Source of the DNA: Bacteroidota bacterium
Lineage (GTDB): Bacteria; Bacteroidota; Bacteroidia; Flavobacteriales; Flavobacteriaceae
Length of the DNA: 64,000 nt
Assembly: GCA_018267095.1 (NCBI GenBank)
Contig: JAFDZC010000006.1
Coordinates: 372,001-436,000, forward strand
Direction: 5' to 3'
Shown: positions 36,340 to 44,258 of the stretch, piece after piece
Numbering within the stretch: position 1 is the first letter of the stretch
Layout: each line of letters opens with the position of its first letter
Made by a program: the position numbers and the translations under genes
Notes under the pieces: generated by a model
Told to the model about the DNA's origin: nothing
The model's database searches: none
Seen by the model: the letters and a program-made list of their open reading frames with translations, nothing else

Positions 36340-38760
36340 CTAGCGTAAAACCGCTCCGAGTTCAGCGGCCAAGTTTTTCTGCAATTTGTTCATCACCTTG
36401 TCAATTTGTTCATCGGTCAAGGTTTTGGTATCGTCTTGCAATTTAAAACTCACGGCGTATGATTTTTTCCCTTCCGGAAGATTGGCTCCTGTATAAACGT
36501 CAAACAATTGAATTTCTTTGAGCAATGATTTTTCTGACTGACGCGCAATTTGATAAATCGAATCAAACGAAACTTGCTCATCTACCAATAAAGCCAAATC
36601 GCGACGAACCTCAGGATAACGCGGAATATCTGCAAATTTGATTTTGTTTGAAATCAGTTTCAAAACGGCATCCCAATTAAAATCAGCAAAAAATACTTCT
36701 TGCTTGATGTCAAAATGCTTGAGAATGTTTTTGCGCACAGTTCCTAAATTCACCAAAACTTCGGTGCCCACTTGATAGCTCATTCCTTCGGCAAATAAAT
36801 CTGAATTGACCGGTACCGATTTTATTTTGTCAATGCCCAAGCGCGTAATCACTGAATCTACATAACCTTTAAACATAAAAAAGTCCGTTGATTTTTGCGC
36901 TGCATTCCAAATTTCTTCTTGGCGATTTCCGCTCAAAAGCAAAGTCAAATGCTTGTTTTCTTGATGACCAGAAGGCAATTTGTGGTAGCTTTTTCCGAAT
37001 TCAAACAGCTTTAAATCTTGGTTTTTACGGTTGATGTTGTACGCCGCTGCTTCTAAAGCCGAGAACAACAATGATTGTCGCATCGTAGCCAAATCACTGC
37101 TCAGCGGATTGAGCATGGTTACATTTTGCTCGGCGCTCAAAGTTTCGGTTAAGGCTATGTATTCACCGGTTGTCAGTGAATTGGCCATCATTTCGTGAAA
37201 GCCCAACGAGTTGAGTTGCGCGGCAATGATGTTTTGTACTTTATAATCCTCGGTGCGTGATGAATTGGCCACCGTCGCATTGAGTTTTTTGGTAAAGTTG
37301 ATGTTGTTGTAACCGTATACACGCAAAATGTCTTCGATTACATCAATCTCGCGTTGCACATCCACGCGATAAGCCGGAATGGTAAGTCCCAAACCGCCAT
37401 CGGTAGCACTGTTTACTTTAATGTCCAACGAAGCCAAGATTTTCTTGATGGTTTCCTTAGGCAATTCTTGACCGATGAGTTTGGTCGTTTTAGCAAAATT
37501 CAAAAACACGGTCGCGTCTTCAATCTTTTTCGGATAAATATCGATCACATCTGAAGTAATCTCGCCGCCCGCCATTTCTTGAATCAGCAAAGCTGCACGT
37601 TTGAGTGCATATTCGGTAATGGTTGGGTCAATGCCGCGTTCGAATCTAAACGACGCATCGGTATTCAAACCATGTCTTTTGGCTGTTTTGCGCACACTCA
37701 CCGGATTGAAATAAGCGCTTTCTAAGAAAATGTTCGTGGTACTTTCGCTTACGCCTGAATGTTTTCCGCCAAAAACGCCCGCTATACACATCGGGCCTTT
37801 TTCATCGCAAATCATCAAATCTTCTTCATGTAATGTTCGCTCTACATCGTCCAAAGTCACGAATTTGGTTCCGGTTTCAACGGTTTTTACAATGACTTTT
37901 CCGTTGATTTTGGCTGCATCAAAAGCGTGCAATGGCTGACCGAGTTCGTGCATGACGTAATTGGTCACATCGACGATGTTGTTTTTTGGGGTAAGCCCAA
38001 TTGATTTCAGACGATTCTGCATCCATTCCGGTGAAGGTTTGACCGTCACACCCGAAATGGTTACTCCGCAATAACGCGGAGCCAGTTTTGAATTATCGAC
38101 TTTTACATCGATTTTGAGTGTTCTTTTGTCAATTCTAAAATTGCTTACCGATGGTGTAATTAGCTCAACGTGATTGCCTTTTTGAATCATCCCGGCTCTG
38201 AGATCACGCGCAACGCCCAAATGACTCATCGCATCGGCTCGGTTGGGTGTAAGACCAATTTCAAAAATTTCGTCGTTTTCAACTTTGAATACTTTGGCGA
38301 CCGAAGTTCCGGGTTTGAGTTTATCGTCCAAAATCATGATACCTTCATGACTAGTGCCCAAACCAATTTCGTCTTCGGCGCAAATCATTCCAAAGCTTTC
38401 TACATCGCGGATTTTACCTTTTTTAATCACAAACGGATTTCCATCTGCATCATACAAAGTTGAACCGATGGTTGCCACCGGAACTTTTTGCCCCGCCGCT
38501 ACATTGGCCGCGCCGCATACAATTTGTACCGGAGTTCCATCGCCCAAATCCACCATCGTTACTTTGAGACGGTCGGCGTTGGGGTGTTTTTCACAGCTCA
38601 AAACGTGGCCAACTACGATGCCTTCTAAGCCGCCTTTGACTGATTGGTATTTTTCTACCGTTTCAACTTCAAGGCCTAAATCAGTCAGTAGGGCTGAAGT
38701 TTCTTCAGATTTCCAATCAATTTTGATGAATTGTTTTAACCAGTTGTATGAGATTTTCAT
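36340..38760 (-). CDS. pheT: Phenylalanyl-tRNA synthetase beta subunit
   Basis: This 806-aa protein is the usual length. Domains in order are an N-terminal B1 part, an EMAP-like tRNA-binding OB fold (about 40-150; IVVGHVLSCEKHPNADRL), B3/B4 editing domain (about 210-400; GVFGGKHSGVSE), B5 (about 405-480; YRVDVQREIDVIEDILRVYGY), the pseudo-catalytic core, and a C-terminal FDX-ACB anticodon-binding domain (FADIPRYPEVRRDLALLVDE). It works as an alpha2-beta2 tetramer with PheS, whose gene is not in this window. A TATATTTG -7 element lies 18 bp upstream of the ATG. Confidence 0.97.
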   Translation of the reverse strand: MKISYNWLKQFIKIDWKSEETSALLTDLGLEVETVEKYQSVKGGLEGIVVGHVLSCEKHPNADRLKVTMVDLGDGTPVQIVCGAANVAAGQKVPVATIGSTLYDADGNPFVIKKGKIRDVESFGMICAEDEIGLGTSHEGIMILDDKLKPGTSVAKVFKVENDEIFEIGLTPNRADAMSHLGVARDLRAGMIQKGNHVELITPSVSNFRIDKRTLKIDVKVDNSKLAPRYCGVTISGVTVKPSPEWMQNRLKSIGLTPKNNIVDVTNYVMHELGQPLHAFDAAKINGKVIVKTVETGTKFVTLDDVERTLHEEDLMICDEKGPMCIAGVFGGKHSGVSESTTNIFLESAYFNPVSVRKTAKRHGLNTDASFRFERGIDPTITEYALKRAALLIQEMAGGEITSDVIDIYPKKIEDATVFLNFAKTTKLIGQELPKETIKKILASLDIKVNSATDGGLGLTIPAYRVDVQREIDVIEDILRVYGYNNINFTKKLNATVANSSRTEDYKVQNIIAAQLNSLGFHEMMANSLTTGEYIALTETLSAEQNVTMLNPLSSDLATMRQSLLFSALEAAAYNINRKNQDLKLFEFGKSYHKLPSGHQENKHLTLLLSGNRQEEIWNAAQKSTDFFMFKGYVDSVITRLGIDKIKSVPVNSDLFAEGMSYQVGTEVLVNLGTVRKNILKHFDIKQEVFFADFNWDAVLKLISNKIKFADIPRYPEVRRDLALLVDEQVSFDSIYQIARQSEKSLLKEIQLFDVYTGANLPEGKKSYAVSFKLQDDTKTLTDEQIDKVMNKLQKNLAAELGAVLR

Positions 38761-38778
38761 GGATGCAAATTAAGGCTG

Positions 38779-38786
38779 CAAATATA
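38779..38786 (-). promoter_or_regulatory. -7 element of pheT
   Basis: The minus strand reads TATATTTG, an exact TAnnTTTG match, 18 bp before the ATG, giving a leader of about 11 nt. Confidence 0.55.
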
Positions 38787-38981
38787 CTCATTGCGCGCTT
38801 ATTTTAAAATATATTTTTGGTATTGACTTCTGTAAAAGCGTCTGTTTTTGATTGTCAATTTCGTTTTTTATTAGCATATAAAATAGATGATTTTTAAAAA
38901 TGATTCCCGAAAAATTTCAGATTGACAAAATTGTGCTGTAAAATGTAAAAAATGTGCTATTCTCGAGCCGATCGCTCCAAC

Positions 38982-38989
38982 TACTTTTG
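38982..38989 (+). promoter_or_regulatory. -7 element of the aldehyde dehydrogenase gene
   Basis: TACTTTTG matches TAnnTTTG, 23 bp before the ATG. The -33 position (38960-38962) reads TTC, one base off TTG. The AraC-type regulator encoded nearby is a candidate controller of this promoter. Confidence 0.55.
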
Positions 38990-39012
38990 GGTACAACCAA
39001 AAAATTAAAATT

Positions 39013-40518
39013 ATGAGTAACGCAAAACAAAGACCCACATTCAAGTCGAAATACGACAATTTCATAGGCGGAAAGTTCACCCCGCCGGTCAAAGGTGAAT
39101 ATTTTGACAACATTTCTCCGGTTGACGGAAAAGTTTTTACCCAAGCCGCTCGATCCACCAAAGAAGATATCGACTTGGCGCTGGATGCCGCGCATGAAGC
39201 CTTCAAAACTTGGAGCAAAACCTCGGTAACCACACGCAGCAATATGTTGCTCAAAATTGCCGACATCATGGAAGCCAATCTTGAGTATCTCGCTACAGTT
39301 GAAACCATTGACAACGGAAAAGCCATTCGCGAAACCATGGCGGCCGATCTTCCGCTGTGTATTGATCACTTTAGATATTTTGCTGGTGTAATTCGCTCAG
39401 AAGAAGGTGCCATTGCCGAGCACGATGAGCACACCGTAAGCATTTGCTTGCACGAACCGTTAGGTGTGGTCGGGCAAATCATTCCTTGGAACTTTCCATT
39501 ACTCATGGCTTCTTGGAAAATTGCGCCTGCACTTGCTGCCGGAAACTGCGTAGTCGTGAAACCGGCAGAGCAAACACCAACTTCAATCATGGTGCTCATG
39601 GAGCTCATCAAAGAGGTCATTCCGGCTGGCGTACTGAATGTAGTCACCGGTTTTGGGGTCGAAGCCGGAAAACCACTGGCCACCTCACCACGTGTGCACA
39701 AAGTTGCCTTTACCGGTGAAACCACCACAGGTCGACTGATCATGCAATACGCCTCTGAAAACTTGGTTCCGGTAACGATGGAACTCGGCGGAAAATCACC
39801 CAATATTTTCTTCCCATCCGTGGCGGCAGCTGATGATGAGTTCTTTGACAAAGCAGTCGAAGGCGCTGTTTTATTTGCCTTAAACCAAGGCGAAGTTTGT
39901 ACCTGTCCGTCGCGTATTTTGGTACATGAAAGCATTTATGACAAGTTCATGGAACGCGTCATAGCCCGAACCCAAGCCATTATTTGCGGCAATCCGCTCG
40001 ATCCGTCCACGATGATGGGCGCGCAAGCTTCCAACGATCAATACGAGAAAATTCAATCATACCTCAAAATCGGAAGAGAAGAAGGCGCAGAACTGCTCAC
40101 CGGTGGCGATGTCAACAAATTAGACGGAGATTTAGCCGGCGGTTATTACATTCAACCAACCATTTTTAAAGGCCACAACAAAATGCGTGTGTTTCAAGAA
40201 GAAATCTTCGGACCGGTGGTGTGTGTCACTACTTTCAAAACTACCGAAGAAGCCATCGAAATTGCCAACGACACGCTTTACGGTTTAGGAGCCGGCGTTT
40301 GGACGCGTGATGCCCACGAGTTATACCAAGTGCCGCGCGCTATTCAAGCCGGTCGCGTTTGGGTCAACAGTTATCACGCATATCCGGCGCATGCACCGTT
40401 TGGCGGATACAAAAAATCGGGCTTCGGACGCGAAACACACAAAATGATGTTGGCACACTACCGTCAAACCAAAAACATGCTTATTTCTTACAACAAAAAC
40501 AAACTCGGGTTCTTTTAG
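39013..40518 (+). CDS. NAD-dependent aldehyde dehydrogenase (AldB/ExaC type)
   Basis: This 501-aa enzyme oxidises aldehydes to acids, in this subfamily typically acetaldehyde. Family motifs are [16 protein letters not shown], the cofactor loop [12 protein letters not shown], the general base in [11 protein letters not shown] and the catalytic cysteine in [11 protein letters not shown]. The C-terminus [21 protein letters not shown] has the typical ending of AldB/ExaC-type dehydrogenases. A gene for a DUF779 protein lies downstream, a combination known from other bacteria with this dehydrogenase, and an AraC-type regulator gene faces it. A terminator and an interspersed palindromic element separate the dehydrogenase from DUF779, so the two may not form a simple operon. 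Confidence 0.95.
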   Translation: MSNAKQRPTFKSKYDNFIGGKFTPPVKGEYFDNISPVDGKVFTQAARSTKEDIDLALDAAHEAFKTWSKTSVTTRSNMLLKIADIMEANLEYLATVETIDNGKAIRETMAADLPLCIDHFRYFAGVIRSEEGAIAEHDEHTVSICLHEPLGVVGQIIPWNFPLLMASWKIAPALAAGNCVVVKPAEQTPTSIMVLMELIKEVIPAGVLNVVTGFGVEAGKPLATSPRVHKVAFTGETTTGRLIMQYASENLVPVTMELGGKSPNIFFPSVAAADDEFFDKAVEGAVLFALNQGEVCTCPSRILVHESIYDKFMERVIARTQAIICGNPLDPSTMMGAQASNDQYEKIQSYLKIGREEGAELLTGGDVNKLDGDLAGGYYIQPTIFKGHNKMRVFQEEIFGPVVCVTTFKTTEEAIEIANDTLYGLGAGVWTRDAHELYQVPRAIQAGRVWVNSYHAYPAHAPFGGYKKSGFGRETHKMMLAHYRQTKNMLISYNKNKLGFF

Positions 40519-40536
40519 AATCGTTTAGTTGGTTGG

Positions 40537-40575
40537 TCCATCCGAGGTCTCGGCTTCGGGTGGATTTTTTATTTT
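40537..40575 (+). terminator. Intrinsic terminator of the aldehyde dehydrogenase gene
   Basis: Stem TCCATCCGA/TTCGGGTGGA (9 pairs including one G-U) with a 9-nt loop, followed by TTTTTTATTTTT. Confidence 0.8.
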
Positions 40576-40579
40576 TATG

Positions 40580-40654
40580 AGCTCATTCCCGCTTTCGCCT
40601 TTATCTCTTCGCTTCGCTTCGAGGATATCGGCTCAATCGGGGCTAGGGCAGCAG
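40580..40654 (+). repeat. Interspersed palindromic element, copy 3 (diverged)
   Basis: It shares the arms of copies 1 and 2: TTCGC-x-x-TTATCT on the left and GGATA-x-C-x-GCT-x-x-ATC-x-GGGCTA on the right. The centre is different and shorter, with TTCGCTTCGCTTCGAG in place of the 27-bp hairpin. The end GGGCTAGGGCAGCAG resembles the fragment GGGCTAGGGCAGTAG at 19392-19406. It follows the aldehyde dehydrogenase terminator by a few bases. Confidence 0.65.
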
Positions 40655-40708
40655 TCTATCAACTAAATCAATCCACAACCCAAACTTCAACCTTCCAAAA
40701 AGCATTCT

Positions 40709-41083
40709 ATGAAAACTCCTCGTGTAACAGTGACACCGGCGGCGGCCGAAGTCATTCAAAAATTGCAGAATCAATACGGCGCGCTCATGTTTCATCAAAG
40801 TGGCGGTTGCTGTGATGGTTCGCAACCCATGTGCTTTGAACAAGGCGATTTCAAATTGGGATATTCAGACGTTTGTTTGGGCGAAATTGAAAATTGCCCT
40901 TTCTGGATGAGCCGCGATCAGTTTGAATACTGGAAACATACCCAACTCACCATTGATGTGGTTCCGGGCAGAGGCTCGAGTTTTTCATTGGAAATTCCTT
41001 TGGGTTTGCGCTTCATTACCCAATCGCGCTTGTTTTCAGAAGCCGAAGCGCAAAACTTATCCGATTTAAAATTTATGGATTAA
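40709..41083 (+). CDS. DUF779 protein
   Basis: This 124-aa protein is the usual length for DUF779. The family signature is complete: a short N-terminal helix (TPAAAEVIQKLQNQYGALMF), the cysteine motif HQSGGCCDGSQPMCFEQG, a third element (CPFWMSRDQFEYWKHTQL) and the GRGSSFSLEIPLGLRF end. The conserved Cys residues suggest metal binding or a redox role, but the function is not established. It is found beside AldB-type aldehyde dehydrogenase genes, as here. Its 3' end overlaps the 3' end of the convergent AraC-type regulator gene by 11 bp. Confidence 0.92.
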   Translation: MKTPRVTVTPAAAEVIQKLQNQYGALMFHQSGGCCDGSQPMCFEQGDFKLGYSDVCLGEIENCPFWMSRDQFEYWKHTQLTIDVVPGRGSSFSLEIPLGLRFITQSRLFSEAEAQNLSDLKFMD

Positions 41084-41996
41084 AGTTCATCAACTGATAC
41101 TGTTTGGGTGTAACGCCTTCGTATTTTTTAAACAGTCTGATGAAATAATTGCAATCTTCAAAGCCCGTTGCATACGACACTTCATTGACGTGTAGGTTCG
41201 GGTTGCTCAAGAGTTTTTTGGCGTATTTGATTTTCTCGTTTAAGATAAATTCAATCGGACTCATGCCCATTTCTCGTTTAAAATAACGATAAAACGAAGT
41301 CGTGCTCATACACGCTTTATCGCTCAAATCTTTGAGGTTGATGCTCTCGCGTATGTTCTTGCGAATAAACTCAACACAAGGTGTAATCGGGCTGCTGATG
41401 TCGAGGTATTTTTCGTTTTCAAATCGGCGTGCCGTTTGGGTTTGTATGATGCGAATAATTAGTTCTTGCAAGGTCAAATCAGCAATGGCGTCTTTGGTAA
41501 TTGAATCGCCCATGCATTCTTTGATGAGTTTGTTGATGGTTCCGGCCAGTTCGACATTGTTGTAAAAAAAGTAGTTTTCGTGGTCGAGTTTCCAAAGGTT
41601 GTTGCGGCCTTCTTTAGGGTATTTTTCGTTTAAGAAATGCAGCGTTTCACTGATGATGTCATGATCAATGGCCAGCGCTATGCATTGCGTAGGATTGGCT
41701 GTGCTGGCTTCCGGAAAATCGATTTTCATCTCTACGTTCGACGGTACAATCACCGTTTCACCAGGTAAATAATCAAACGACGGCTCGTCAAATAAATGCA
41801 TGATTTTTTTGCCGCGCAACATACTGGTCACCACCAAATCATTGAACTTGAGCGGTACCAATTCTGACTTTTCGTAGGTTTCAAAAATGTTGAGTTCGCA
41901 ATGCTCTAAAGAAAAAATAGTACGGTTTTCCACCAAAGTTTTGAGTGACTTTTCGTGGCTGAGTGCGGGTTTATTGAGCAATACTTTTGACGGCAT
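41073..41996 (-). CDS. AraC-family transcriptional regulator
   Basis: The protein has 307 aa. The N-terminal ligand-sensing part (about 1-190) belongs to the AraC_N type, with LVVTSMLRGKKIMHLF and FDYLPGETVIVPSNVEMKID. The C-terminal AraC/XylS domain (about 205-303) has two helix-turn-helix motifs, NLKDLSDKACMSTTSFYRYF and VNEVSYATGFEDCNYFIRLF, followed by GVTPKQYQ. It converges on DUF779 and overlaps it by 11 bp. Regulators of this type are found with the aldehyde dehydrogenase/DUF779 pair, which makes these genes its likely targets. Confidence 0.92.
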   Translation of the reverse strand: MPSKVLLNKPALSHEKSLKTLVENRTIFSLEHCELNIFETYEKSELVPLKFNDLVVTSMLRGKKIMHLFDEPSFDYLPGETVIVPSNVEMKIDFPEASTANPTQCIALAIDHDIISETLHFLNEKYPKEGRNNLWKLDHENYFFYNNVELAGTINKLIKECMGDSITKDAIADLTLQELIIRIIQTQTARRFENEKYLDISSPITPCVEFIRKNIRESINLKDLSDKACMSTTSFYRYFKREMGMSPIEFILNEKIKYAKKLLSNPNLHVNEVSYATGFEDCNYFIRLFKKYEGVTPKQYQLMNFNP

Positions 41997-42043
41997 AATT
42001 CATCGCAAATGAGCGACTAAGATACATTTTTTATGCATGCAAA

Positions 42044-42907
42044 CTACAATATTTCACCCACGTGTTTTTGTATGTTTTCAGAAATCTTTCTCGTTGGCAA
42101 ATCATTGGTATCGCCGCCAAACGGATCTTCGATTTCTTCGGCAATCAGTTCTAAACTGGCCAATACATAAAAGATAAAAACCACCACAGGTGCCACATAA
42201 TAGCCCAAACTAAAGGCATAACCCCAAGGCAAAGTCATCACGTAAAAAAAGATGAATTTTTTAATAAACGCGCTGTATGAATAAGGAATCGGTGTGTTCT
42301 TGATGCGCTCACAAGCGCCGCAAATATCCGTAAATGATTGTACCTCTGCATTGAGTACAATGAGTTGATCGCCCGTGATTTTTTTAGATTTGTATAAGTC
42401 ATTTACTTTGACAAACATCATTTGCGCCACCTGATTCGGACGGTGTTTGTGGTGATCGAGGTCAATAGCTACATCGTCAAACAAAACTTTTCCGGTTTGT
42501 TCGTTGCCCAAATGTTTGTGTAAAACCAGCGCATAACCCGGAATCATTTTTCTAAAGTAGGCGCGGTCGTGTTCCTCACTGAGCATCGCCGAGAGTTTAA
42601 TGGCAAAATTTCGGCTGTTGTTCACCAAAGCGCCCCACATTTTGCGGCCTTCCCACCATCGATCATAAGCTGTATTGGTTCTAAAAACCAGTAAAAGCGA
42701 AATCACAAAACCCAGCATTCCGTGCATGAGTGTGATATTTTTGATGTAATGGGTCTCAGAAAGTTGCCAATATTCTACTTCAAGCCAGCCTACCACGCCG
42801 GCATAAATACCAATGGCGAGCATAATCGGCAACAAAGTTCTAAAAGTATCGGCTTTGTGGAATTTAAAAATAAAAGTAAACCAGTCTTTGGTGTTGTAGG
42901 AAATCAT
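42044..42907 (-). CDS. Bestrophin-family (YneE/UPF0187) membrane channel protein
   Basis: This 287-aa protein has the family pattern: a first hydrophobic helix, then LLVFRTNTAYDRWWEGRKMWGALVNNSRNFA (residues about 75-105, shown in part as LLVFRTNTAYDRWWEGRK), and near the end EEIEDPFGGDTNDLP, the acidic calcium-clasp-like motif. Bacterial bestrophins form pentameric ion channels; the ion passed can differ from the chloride of animal bestrophins. The gene starts 28 bp after the stop of the TolC-type gene and may be the last member of the efflux operon. Confidence 0.92.
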   Translation of the reverse strand: MISYNTKDWFTFIFKFHKADTFRTLLPIMLAIGIYAGVVGWLEVEYWQLSETHYIKNITLMHGMLGFVISLLLVFRTNTAYDRWWEGRKMWGALVNNSRNFAIKLSAMLSEEHDRAYFRKMIPGYALVLHKHLGNEQTGKVLFDDVAIDLDHHKHRPNQVAQMMFVKVNDLYKSKKITGDQLIVLNAEVQSFTDICGACERIKNTPIPYSYSAFIKKFIFFYVMTLPWGYAFSLGYYVAPVVVFIFYVLASLELIAEEIEDPFGGDTNDLPTRKISENIQKHVGEIL

Positions 42908-42935
42908 GTTGTTTGAATTGTAGACACAAATCTAA

Positions 42936-44258
42936 TTAAAAAGTCAAATTTCCGGCCAATTCCCGCAAACCGATTTCGGCCAATTTTGCCTGAAACAGCG
43001 TATTTGAGTATCTGGTTTTGGCCTCGACAAAATTGAGTTGTGCTGTTCTGAATTCAAAGGTGGTGATGGTTCCGATTCTGAATTTATCGAGTGTAATGTT
43101 GAGATTTTGCTGGGCGATTTGGACATTTTTTTCTTCAAGTTCACTCAGTTGCAATTGCGTTTGATACGTCTGATAAGCCAATGCCAATTGCGTTTGCAAA
43201 GCTTGTTGCTGTTCTTCGAGGGCAAGTTTTGAATTTTCAACGGTTAATTTCGCAATTTTTTCGTTGCGATTTTGACTGTTTCCGTCAAACAAATTAAGTG
43301 TGGCACTCAAACCGTAATTGAGTCCGCGGGCGCTGCTTTGTGTGGTAAAACCCAGCTCTGATTTGGCTTCGCTAAAATTGTATCCGGTGTTGACTTTCAC
43401 CGTCGGATACCGATTGGCTTTGGTTTGTTTGAGTTGTAATTCGGCTACTTTTTTGCTGATCAACAGCGATTCGAGCTGCGGATTTTGCTTCTGTGCCAAG
43501 GCGGTCAATTCTGACAAGTTAAGTTTCGGATCAACTTGAATATCCTCAGCCACTTTAAAATCAGTTGTGATATCGCGAGCAAGCAACTGATTCAACTGTG
43601 TTTTGGTTTGTGCAAAAAGTTCTTTTTGTTTGAGCAATGCTGAGGTGTCTGCATTCAAATCGACTTGGGCATTGAGTACTTCCAGTTTAGAAGCTTTGCC
43701 AATGCTGAAGCGGTTTTGCGCCAAGGTGAGTCGTTGTTTTGAAATCACCAAAGCTGTATCAAGCGCCGATAATTGCAGCTGCTGTTGTACCAAGTCAAAA
43801 TACATAGTGTTGACTGCGCCAATCCGATCCAGAATTTTCAGTTTCATTTGGCTTTCGCCAAGTTGCTGCAGAGCTTTGAGTTGGTCGTATCGCGCAAACA
43901 TCTTAAAGCCGTCAAAGATGGTCCAATCGAGGTTTGCACCATAATTTATATTGCTGCTGTGGGCATTGTCTACCGAATTTACCGTACCGTCGGCGCGGGT
44001 TTGTGACAAATGTTGAATACCGTTGCTGTCGGTAAACGAGGCAGTTACTTTGGGCAGCATTCCGGCATTGCCAATCGCCACATTGGTTTGGCTTACTTGA
44101 GCATCGTTGCGCGCGATACGTATGGCATAATTGTTCTCTAAAGCTATTTTGACGGCGTCTTCTAAGGTCAGCAAAGATTGCGCATGCACAGAGCCAGCCA
44201 ACATCAAAATCAGCGCAAGAAATCTGTATTTTTTGATAAGGATTCTATTATTTTTCAT
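42936..44258 (-). CDS. TolC-family outer-membrane efflux protein
   Basis: The protein has 440 aa from the ATG at 44258, which places a signal peptide (KKYRFLALILMLAGSVHAQ) near the start. ATGs at 44264 and 44300 are in frame but add residues before the signal. Two outer-membrane-efflux repeats are seen (about 25-210 and 230-435), with the long coiled-coil helices of the periplasmic tunnel, for example RLTLAQNRFSIGKASKLEVL and NLNITLDKFRIGTITTFEF. It overlaps the 3' end of the RND gene by 11 bp and completes an MFP-RND-TolC tripartite pump. Confidence 0.93.
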   Translation of the reverse strand: MKNNRILIKKYRFLALILMLAGSVHAQSLLTLEDAVKIALENNYAIRIARNDAQVSQTNVAIGNAGMLPKVTASFTDSNGIQHLSQTRADGTVNSVDNAHSSNINYGANLDWTIFDGFKMFARYDQLKALQQLGESQMKLKILDRIGAVNTMYFDLVQQQLQLSALDTALVISKQRLTLAQNRFSIGKASKLEVLNAQVDLNADTSALLKQKELFAQTKTQLNQLLARDITTDFKVAEDIQVDPKLNLSELTALAQKQNPQLESLLISKKVAELQLKQTKANRYPTVKVNTGYNFSEAKSELGFTTQSSARGLNYGLSATLNLFDGNSQNRNEKIAKLTVENSKLALEEQQQALQTQLALAYQTYQTQLQLSELEEKNVQIAQQNLNITLDKFRIGTITTFEFRTAQLNFVEAKTRYSNTLFQAKLAEIGLRELAGNLTF

